A stretch of 64,000 bases of DNA from Monarcha castaneiventris obscurior (taxonomy: Eukaryota > Chordata > Aves > Passeriformes > Monarchidae), in NCBI GenBank assembly GCA_026261815.1, contig JAMPIT010000890.1, positions 11,624,001-11,688,000 on the forward strand, given 5' to 3'. Made by a program: the position numbers and the translations under genes. Shown piece after piece: positions 52,203 to 61,220 of the stretch. Each line of letters starts with the position of its first letter. The stretch's first letter is position 1. The notes under the pieces were generated by a model. The model worked only from the letters and a program-made list of their open reading frames with translations. It did not search any database and was not told the origin of the DNA.

Positions 52203-52898
52203 GCTGTTTTGCATTTCTCTTGGCATGCCTTTCGCATTTTTATTGTCTGTAGAGGTATGGGCTTTTTGGTTTTCTGAACCCTAAGCCTAGGCGTAACCCT
52301 AAACTTCGCAGCATGCGGAGCCTAAGAAAGAGCACTGGGCAGAAATGAGGGCTGATCAGGAAGATGATGATGGCAGATGATTGGAGCTGTTTTGCATTTC
52401 TCTTGGCTTGCCTTTCGCATTTTTAGTGTCCCTGGAGCTCTGGGCTTTGTGGTTTTCTGAACCCTAAACCTAGGTGAAACCCTAACTGGCACTATTCTGA
52501 GCTTATGAAAGAAGACCGGCTTGGAATGAGCGCCGTCATGAAGATAAGGATTCCGCATGATTGGGGCTGTTTTGCATTTCTCTTGGCATGCCTTTTGCAT
52601 TTCTAGTGTCCCTGGAGCTCTGGGCTTTTTGGTTTTCTTAGCCCTAAGCCTAGGCGCATCCCTAAACTTCGCACTATGCGGAGCCTAAGGAAGAGCGCTG
52701 TGCAGAAATGAGCGCCAATCAGGAAGATAAGGATGCCGCATGTTTGCGGCTGTTTTGCATTTCTCTTGGCATGCCTTTTGCATTTTTAGTGTCCCTGGAG
52801 CTCTGGGCTTTCTGGTTTTCTGAACCCTAACCCTAGGCGCAACCCTAAACTTCGCACTATGCGGAGCCTAAGAAACAGCACTGGGCAGAAATGAGCGC
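52203..52898. repeat. 180-183-bp satellite, nearly four units, with CCCTAA motifs
   Basis: GCTGTTTTGCATTTCTCTTGG starts units at 52203, 52386, 52566 and 52749, giving spacings of 183, 180 and 183 bp. The last unit stops at about 52898 after GGGCAGAAATGAGCGC. Each unit keeps the order CATTTCTCTTGG, GCATTTTTAGTGTCCCTGG, AGCTCTGGGCTTT, GGTTTTCTGAACCCTAA, CCTAGG and GCGGAGCCTAAG. The exceptions are that unit 1 has TATTGTCTGTAGAGG in place of the GTGTCCCTGG block and unit 2 is diverged after CCTAGG. Each unit carries CCCTAA-type telomere-like motifs on either side of CCTAGG. A minus-strand ORF across it (52322-52600) repeats KCKTAPI because the DNA repeats. The family is not recognised. Confidence 0.93.
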
Positions 52899-53616
52899 TG
52901 CTTCTTCCTTCTGTGCCAAGAGCTCTTTCATAGTGTGCCATTAGCATTGCTTCATTATGACACTGGAGGTGAAACCACAGGAATGATAAGGAAACGTGGC
53001 GCTGTCGACAAACTTTTCCTCCACCTGTTGATGAAATTCAGTGAAATAAATGCCAGAACTGTTTGAACTTGCAGGCAAAGTACCGGATTGTTGTATTTTA
53101 TTTTTTTTAAATAATAGACCAGGAGGCCTGAGGACGTACAAGTGTGAGCACGTGAGTTTAAACTCTCGCTTACTGCTCTAGGAATAAATTCTGATGTGTA
53201 GGGGAGACAGGAAGATGCACATGGAACACTGTGATCTTGCTCTGAACTCTGTATTTAGTGGTGGTCAGCTCGACTTAGGAGAGCGCAATGGCAGCACTGA
53301 AATAGAGTATGGGGTACAACAAGGGCCTGATACTGAGGTGTCTTTTTACTGAACCAACCCATGCCAGCTTGCTCTTAAGCAATCCTGAATTATAAATGTG
53401 CTTCACTTTTGGAGAGTAATTTTTATTGACCAAAAGGAGAAATCTGTGGTTTTGGGAAGGGTCAGGAAGGAGGCAGTGTGATAACTGGGAACCAGACTGC
53501 TACAAGTTAGGAGTAGAGAATTGACGAACTCTGTCAAACTTGCTCCTTTGAAATGCAAATGAGACCAGTGATGAAAGAACTACAGAGGTGATTTTAATGA
53601 TCTCTCCAATTGCTCC
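52899..53616. other. Unique DNA beside the satellite
   Basis: No repeat or gene was recognised. On the minus strand an AATAAA (as TTTATT on plus, about 53422-53427) lies about 190 bases past the stop of the candidate exon at 53617-53785. It is a possible poly(A) signal if that exon is real. Confidence 0.4.
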
Positions 53617-53785
53617 TCAAGCAGCCTGATCTAAAAAATTATAATTCTCCATTGTACTGTATGGATTCCTTGGATTGGATTCCTTCTTATAAGAGCTAAG
53701 TGGTATTTTCCTTCCACTATCTGCTTTTCCTGCAGATCTTTTTTGATGTAAAATTACTTCTCTGGTCCCACCCAGAGATAAAGCA
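53617..53785 (-). CDS. Candidate terminal coding exon, unrecognised protein
   Basis: On the minus strand CATCACTACTTCTATTTCAG ends at 53786, a plausible splice acceptor. The open frame then gives 55 residues after one codon-completing base and ends at TGA (53617-53619). The peptide begins ALSLGGTREVILHQKRSAGK and ends MENYNFLDQAA. The middle is basic and Ser/Tyr/Asn-rich. It resembles a hydrophilic C-terminal tail with no membrane segment. I recognise no family and found no partner exon. The frame is also open upstream of the acceptor to 53880. It could be chance, or an alternative terminal exon of the same minus-strand gene as 45105-45247. Confidence 0.25.
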
Positions 53786-56700
53786 CTGAAATAGAAGTAG
53801 TGATGAGCAGTCTGTGTTTGAGCAAAAATTTGCAGCAATTCCGCAGGGAATATGCTCACTGGGGATGGATTTTGAGCCAAAGGAAGGTGTCAAAAAAATA
53901 TGAAGCTTCCATGTAGGAAGACCTAGGCAAGTATTAATATTTCCATAATTTCATCAGGAGACATTCACCAGATAGTCAATGCTCCTTCCCACTTGTATTA
54001 CCAGGGCTCTCAGAAGATGCTGGAACTCTCAATTCCTTATGAGACCCTACATCAAAGGGTAAAGCAGTGCATCTAACTTGAGATGAGTGACTGAAGGGGA
54101 ATTGTCCCAAAACTCACTCTTGTAAACTTGAAATATCTAGAGTCTAATGAATAAAATTCATAGCCCAGGCTTCATTGTCAGATTTTGGCAATGGTCCTTT
54201 TAACTTTGTGAAAGTGAGAGTTTGTGAGGTTCTGGATATAGAGCATGAGAGGTGACGGATGTCCCACTCAGAGGGAGGTGCTGGCACAGCCCTCTGCAGT
54301 CCAGGAGAGCTCAAAGGGCCTCACTTAGGACCATTGTTTGTAGGGTCACAGGATGGTTGGGTTTGTTCATCCATAAATTTCCATCCTGACCACATTCAGG
54401 TCCATGAAAAACAGTCCTGGAAAAAAACACACGCTATTCATGTATTAATCATATGATTGATGTTCCAAGCTCATATGCATTGATGCTCACTGGCTTGCTC
54501 TGCCCCGTGTGAGTTTTCTGGGTGATGTTTTCTTGGCCCAGTCACAGCTGAAGCTTTATCTCCTTTGGAGCCTGTTCCACACCATTGCTAGTTTGGATAG
54601 GGGGGTTGAGTGCATCCATCACACCTTCCTAGGATTTATGCCCCCTTGGTGCCCTAATTACAATTTTATGCACCCTTGTGCTTGGCAAATTAAGAGAAAT
54701 ACTGAACCAAAAATCTCAGAGCCTGCAGAGGCAGAAACTGGCTCAGGTTCCTGCCAGGAGAGTTTAGTACCAGCACTGCTGTTGCCTTCCTCTCTCTCAG
54801 GACAGCTGGAACTTGGCAGTTCAGCCTGTGGACTTTCCACAGGCCTGTTACTGGGGAAACAACCCCTCTGTTGACATTCAAAAGCTGTTGACAAAGTGTT
54901 TTGACCCTTCCAATTTTTTGTTTCCACACCTGGATTGGCATAGAAAGATGCCTGGCTTTTATCTGCCTGTCTATGCTTTTTTACAGATAGGTCTCTTAAA
55001 CCTGGGGTCCGTCGAGATTCCTGTGTTGGCACCACTGACTATATAAGGACATCTTTATATAGTCTGAAAGATTGCTGGGTGAAGGATCACCTTTGGTTTG
55101 GATTTTTTTTTTTTTTTTGGTGATGTATAAAGCCAATAGATACTCCTATGAAATCCTGTAAGGCAGCTTGTGTCATAACAGATGCTAGAGATATGCTGGA
55201 AATCGTAAGTGTTATTGTCCTCTTCACACTCAATCTAGCAGCCACCTCACTATAGCAAGGAATGAAGCGGTGCTGTCATTAAAATTAATGACAAAAACTT
55301 TTTAAAAAACTGTTGGTGCATTTATGATTTTGCTTACAAACTAGTACAACAGAGCTGGTATGTAGTATTTTACTGCTGAAGTGATATCTATGGTAACTTT
55401 TTAGAGCTTGATCCTATATTTTATGGAAATCTATCATAGAAAATTATAATATGGTAAATTAAAAAAAAAAAAAGTTGTGTCCAAACAGATTTAACATGTG
55501 TGCTAATGATTTACCCCACACCTTGCCAGCACTTAACTTAGACTTCTGTAATGCAGAGCTTCTGGTGTTCAGGTTGGTCCATGGGTTTTTTTCAGGGCCT
55601 TTCATTTCCCCACTTCGAAGTGGCTCTCGAGAGCTCCCATTTTGGACAGCACTTAATAGAGATGGTTATTAATGCTCTTGGTAACTCCTCTTTGAATGCT
55701 GAACTGGCAGTGTTCACTTCATGGTTTTGCCTTGCATACTCTTTTCCTCTCTCACATTCCTTGGGAATAGTGAAAGGATATATGTCACATTTAGATAGTA
55801 AAAAAAAAACCCAAAACATCCTTTAGTATTTAAGATATTATACTTTCATTGAAGAGAAGTACTGTTTCAGGAAGAATATTATATAATTTCTGCATTCAAG
55901 CAGGCACGTAGATACTACAGACCTGGTATATTTCCTTCCAAATACAGTAATAGGGGCAGGTCATTCTTAGTACGTGAGATTTTTAATGATGAAGGAAAAA
56001 AAATTAGTTATGTTTTCAGAGTTAGGCTGTAAAAGTGGCAAAGCCAAAATCAGTGAATTTAAACATGAATCATGTCTTTTGGGAATATGATATTGTGTGT
56101 AAGTCTTGTGTGAAGATGGCAGATCTCAGGACTGCATGATGTGTCAAAACATTAGATTCTTCTTTGCTGAGAGCACAACTTCTCTGAAGGCAACAACCAT
56201 AGCTAAATCGTGCACACTGCCCAGGCACAAGGGTATTTGCCAGTCAGAGCTTGGCAACTTATTCCAGGAAGCTGTCAGGACTTCAGGAAGAGCATCAGTT
56301 TGGATAGCACCTGGTTTCACTCACCAAGCATTCTTGAAATGTACTTTGTTTCTGAGTGTTTCTTGTTCATTTAAAATGCAGTTGTGTTGAGAGATTTTGG
56401 AATGCTATTGCAAGCACCTATGCTGCTGTTCAGAGGTCAAGAGTCTCCAGGCAGTTTTCTTTAGGCCCACATGGAATTTCTGACTCTAAGTGGGTTTTTA
56501 ATACGCAGGAGAGAATGAAGGACCTTAATTTACCTTTAAGAGAGATGACAGTGTGGTGCCTAGGCATTCCTCTAGTCTGTTGCAAAAAGGGTTCGAGGTA
56601 TTTTAGCAAGTTGAATGCAACGGAGATTGTCTGAAAAGAGTCCTTAGTTGCAGTTGTATGGGGTAATTTGGGCTGGGAGAGACCAAAATACTGTGCTGTC

Positions 56701-57290
56701 CTACACATAAGAAAACACTGCCCGACCATTGAGGATTTTTAACATGTAAGCCTAAACAGAAGTTATAAATGTATGAAAATAAGTTCTGAACAGCCTGTAA
56801 TGCTTACTTTGAATGTTTATATATACTTACACAAATGTCTGTACTTACAAATTAATTTTCCATGAACCATTATTTTGGGGAGGTGTGGTGGTGCACCTTA
56901 ATCCCTTGGCAATACCTTCCATAAGACACTTTGCTAATACGAGCCTGAACCAAACTGCTGTCTTTGTTAGACTTGTTTAATGGAAAAATAATAAATCTGA
57001 AGAGGTGGAATATCTCAGAATTTCTCTGAAAAGAGTTGGAAAATGTAAAGATCAGACCAAGTACAATGGTTAGATAAAAGCTTCCAAATGAAGTCCTAAG
57101 GATGTGAAATTCATGACACTTACTAAGGAAAATACTTACATACCTCCTTAACGACTGCAAGAACCACTGAAAAGATAAGGGTAACTCTCTTTTGACAATA
57201 GAAAGTACAGCACTTAGTCTGGCATCTCCTCCTTTGACACCTTCCTGCTTATAGCTGTCTTTCCCATTTAAATGGAGTCATATTAGGGTC
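53786..57290. other. Unique DNA
   Basis: No gene or transposon was recognised. It holds a T16 run at 55103-55118 and an A13 run near 55460. The stretch 54500-55050 is GC-richer, with overlapping ORFs on both strands that look like composition effects. Confidence 0.5.
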
Positions 57291-57589
57291 ATAATGGCAG
57301 CCTGCCAGTACCTAAAGGGGGCCACCGGGGGAATGGCTTTAAACTAAAAGAGGGCAGGTTTAGATCAGATATTAGGAAGAAATTCTTTGCTGTGAGGGTG
57401 GCGAGGCCCTGGCACAGGTTGCCCAGAAAAGCCCTGGCTGCCCCCATCCCTGGAAGCATTCAAGGCCGGGTTCGATGGGGCTTTGAGCAGCCTGGGCTAG
57501 TGAACGGTGTCCCTGCCCATGGTGGAGGGTTGAAACTAGATGACCTTTAAGGTCCTTTCCAACCCAAACCATTCTATGAGTCTATGATA
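57291..57589 (+). mobile_element. CR1 LINE 3' fragment, best preserved in the window
   Basis: The copy runs from GCAGCCTGCCAGTACC through TTTAGATCAGATATTAGG, GAAGAAATTCTTTGCTGTG, CACAGGTTGCCCAG and TGGGGCTTTGAGCAGCCTGG to AACCCAAACCATTCTATGA. This is the full order of the CR1 3' end. Between CTAAAGGGGGCCACC and GGGGGAATGGC about 50 bases found in the usual consensus are missing. High similarity to the remembered consensus suggests a younger insertion than the other CR1s here. A minus-strand ORF inside (57372-57572) is spurious. Confidence 0.95.
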
Positions 57590-60500
57590 TTTCTCATCTT
57601 CAAGGCTGTTTCATTTCTGGTTCAGAAATTGAAGCATGCACCCTGTTCCTTAGTTGGATTACTTGACCATTTTCTTTTTGATCCTTTAATCTCACATTTA
57701 AGAAAACACTGATTGTAAAATATTCTAGAAGTTGCCCATATGGTGAAGAGTTGAGTCACGAAGACCCTAAATAAGTTGATTAACAGTTTAACAGTTGTTT
57801 AACAAATCTGGCTGCTCTTTTCTTTGCTGATTGTACAGCATACAATTTAAAACACATTGGCAAGCATTATGTTGTGATGTATTTTTGCCAAAAGACTCCA
57901 AGGTCTGGGTTATCTTGGCACGTGCGCTGAAATAACACAGATATGAGACATGGAGGTTATCCTCTGACAAAACCTGACAACCAAAATTTCCAGCAGAGAA
58001 TAAAGAAGCAGTGATGACATGTTGGTTTTCACAGATCATATTTCTGTGTCGCTGCATTTCAGCTTTTCAGGATTGTGCTGTGGGCAGTCTGTAGCAGAAT
58101 GCTTCTCCCCTTCCCTGCACCTAAGTAGCTTCCTCATTCTTGCACAGGGTCAGGCTGGTCCCCTTGCACCAGGTCGGACTGAGCTCTGCTGAGTGAGCAG
58201 AAAAGCTGCTTCTCTCCAATGTTTGGTTTTTTCATTAGGAGCAGAGATGTTTTATAGTCGGCAGCAGGTGCAGTTCATTCTATCAGCTCTAAGTACAATG
58301 CATCACTTCAGGTGGAGCAACTCAAAAGTTGCTGACTGTGGAAATCCAAAATAGTGGGGTTCTGATGACTGACTTAATTCCCCAAGCACAGCACACACTG
58401 CGTATCGCTCATAGAATTAAAGGGCAACCTCTCCACTTTCAGTATTTCCTCCTTGAAGTCAGGGAGAAAAGACTACCTGAGGAATAGCCTTTGCTGTTGC
58501 CATGACATTAGAATTAATAACTATTCATATTCGGTTTATGTTCTTAGCACTCTCTAATTTCCCACAAGGAAATCATGACAGTGACAGGGTGAGAGAGGGA
58601 ATAAAGCAAGAGCAGGAAAGACTAGAAGACAAGGTACACTGGCTTGGATCTGAGTGAGAGGGAGAAACCAAGGATAATGACAAAGTTGAGGTAGGGGTAG
58701 CTGGGGAATATCATCAGCAGAAAATGTGAACAAAAATAACAGAGAAATTACGTTCTGTCCCTTTTTATGCCTATCTAATTGGAACTGCCATAAAACTGAT
58801 GCCCAGTGCATGGAGAAGACTTGGAGAAATCTATAGTAGCCCAGTGAACCAAAGAGGACTCCTGAATAACAAACAGCAACCAAAATCCTCTAATTACATA
58901 GCAGATCATTTCCTTAGAAGAAAAACAAGCTTAATATAAATACAAAAGGACTGGAAATAAACACCCCAAAATTATCTACAAAGATGAGATGGCAATTTCA
59001 TGACAGAAAAGGAAACTGAAGTAAATGTTATGGAACCCAGATGCAGGAGGAGTATTTTAGACTTTGATTACTCAGTGGCTTGAATTTGCAGCCTTTCCAT
59101 TCCAGAAGCTTTATTAGAGAAGCAAAGGTCTCAGTCTTTTCATCTTGGAGGCTCTGAGGAAGGACTGCACAGCCTGACTGCACTGCCCTGCCTGTCCCCT
59201 GAGAATTGTGACTATGTGCCCTTTACAGTACCTTCCAAGAAGCCAGGAATTAACTTTTGATAACTTCAATTTGTACTTGTATGAAGGCTATATTCATCTA
59301 TGATAAAGACTTCCTATAGAATTCTATCAGAAAGGTCGTATTGATTTTTTTCTCCACCAAACCCCCTATACTTGATGGATTTTATATTTACCCTTAAATG
59401 TTTTTCTTTCTGCGTGAGGATGCCTTTCTAACCACAAGGTAATAAAGAAAAGGAAATGATCATGTTATTTTCACTGTGCCTTTTTAAAAAAAAAGTGTCT
59501 TTAAAATATAAGATGATGTAATTTCAAGCCAGCTGCAATTTCTCTGCTTTATGATAGGCAGTGCTCTGTCAAAGCAGTTTCCAGTTACTATGGAAACATG
59601 TTTGTACACACTCACTCACCTGCATACATGAGGAGGCTAAAAAGTGCCATCTGTTGGAAATGATGTCTAAGTCTGTCCCTATGGCTGAAAGGAGACCTGT
59701 ATGACTGCTGGAGTGCAAGAATAGCACTGTATATTAAAGGTGATACTGTCACAACAAGAAATGTGCATAAATTGGCTACACTTAGTCAGAAGCAGTCTTC
59801 TCACATTAAAGCAGCTCAGTTTGATGCCCAAGGTGAATACAGCAACAATTTGCAGTAGGTTTAGAACAGAAGCAGAACTGGATTTCCTGGTGTGATTGAC
59901 TGCAGTAAAAAGAGTTGGCTGCCCTCTGCTAGCTTCCCTTTGACTATTTACATGCATGATGTCTGCAAAGGTATTTTTGCTTGGCCTTTTTGTTTTTCCT
60001 GTGCTGTCACAGGCCACATCATCCAAAGTGCTCCCACTTGCTGCCAGTGGCTGCCTGACTGACAGTTCATGCAACCCCGGCTGCAGCCAATAGCTGACTG
60101 TCCACCTGAAATTATGAGCTCAAGAAGCAGTGAAGAAAGGGCTTATCTGCCTTGAAGATTGGCAAATGTATCAGAGACCCAAAAGAACCAATTTCAAATG
60201 CACAGGGTAAAGCTTTAACAGGAGAAAGTTGGAAAGGAGCATGAGTTGGGTGAGACAGATGAGCAGGAGAGGCAACAGTGGGGCATCTTCAGGCATAAAT
60301 GAAATTGCATAAGTTCTAAATTCTTCATATGGAAAACTGTTTTCCTTGCTAACAAGGCTGAGAGCTTATAAGATCTACTAATCCTAGAGTTTGCCAAATC
60401 CTGAAGCACACGCAATCATGGAGGTGGAAATGCATAGGAAGTTCCAGGTGCATAAACTCTACTGAAAAAATGCTACACAACACCAGATGTGGGTTTCTTG

Positions 60501-60696
60501 AGAAACACTTAACAATATTATTTCTTTTGTATTATTTTATGTACCCAATGCTTTTGAAAATGACAGAGCACTGTTTGTTTGTTTGTTTTATGTATATTCT
60601 ATGTCAGTAGGTGGAAGAGACTTTACAAAGTGGGAAAATTAGTTCTGAATGATGCTGTATTTTGTGATGAGATGGGCCTTTCTTTCAGTCTGTCGC
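57590..60696. other. Unique DNA
   Basis: No gene was established. Bases 59584-59597 match an RFX X-box, and a start-codon/donor combination lies at 59620-59650 on the minus strand; both are in findings. A (GTTT)4 run is at 60573-60588. The 131-codon minus-strand ORF at 59679-60074 shows no family feature. Confidence 0.5.
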
Positions 60697-61220
60697 TGTC
60701 CTGGTTCCACCTGGGATAGAATTAATTTCCTTCCTATAGCTAGCACAGTGCTGTGTTTTGAGTTTAGTATGAAGTGTTGGTTTGGCTGTTGCTTACCCTA
60801 AGTCAAGGTCCTACCAGTTCTCAATGCTCTGGCAGTGAGCAGCTGCCCAAGAAGCTGGGAGGGAGTGTGACCAGGACAGCTGGGCTGAGCTGGCCAAAGG
60901 GATATTCCACACCATGAAGCATCATGGTTGGTGTATAAACTGGGGGGAATTGGCCAGGAGGTGCTGATTGTGGCCCAGGAACAAGCTGGGCATTGGTCAG
61001 TGGGTGGTGAGCAATTGTATTGGGCATCACTGGCATTTCTTTGGTTTTGTTCCTTTTTCTTTTCCCTTATTAATATTACTTATTTATTACTTTATTTCAA
61101 TTATTAAATTGCTCTTATCTCAACTCATGGGTTTCACCTTTTATCTGCTTCTTCTGCCCAGCCACTGTTGGTGAGGAGTGAAAGAGTGGCTGTGTTGAGG
61201 GCTGGGGTTAAACCATGACA
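60697..61220 (+). mobile_element. Solo LTR, neoavian ERVL-type family
   Basis: A complete 524-bp LTR. It starts TGTCCTGGTTCCACCTGGG and ends GGGGTTAAACCATGACA, so it has TG...CA termini with the 5' TGTC and 3' GACA in inverted relation. Internal order matches the LTR family very common in neoavian genomes: GGGATAGAATTAATTTCC, ACAGTGCTGTGTTTTG, CTAAGTCAAGG, CTGGCCAAAGGGATATTCCA, the TATA box GTGTATAAAC (60931-60940), GTGGTGAGCAATTG, a T/A-rich tract and the poly(A) signal ATTAAA at 61103-61108. No internal retroviral genes flank it, so it is a solo LTR. Five-base flanks (GTCGC and GACAC) agree at only three positions, suggesting an old insertion. Confidence 0.93.

Noticed and set aside
52322..52600. 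ORF of 92 codons with a repeated KCKTAPI word
   Set aside because: It is a translation of the satellite units, not a gene.
54345..54375. CR1-like start (GTCACAGGATGGTTGGGTTTG)
   Set aside because: Similarity to the reversed CR1 end stops after about 20 bases, too short to call.
59679..60074. 131-codon minus-strand ORF
   Set aside because: No recognisable domain, signal peptide or splice context supports it. One open frame of this size per 64 kb is expected by chance.
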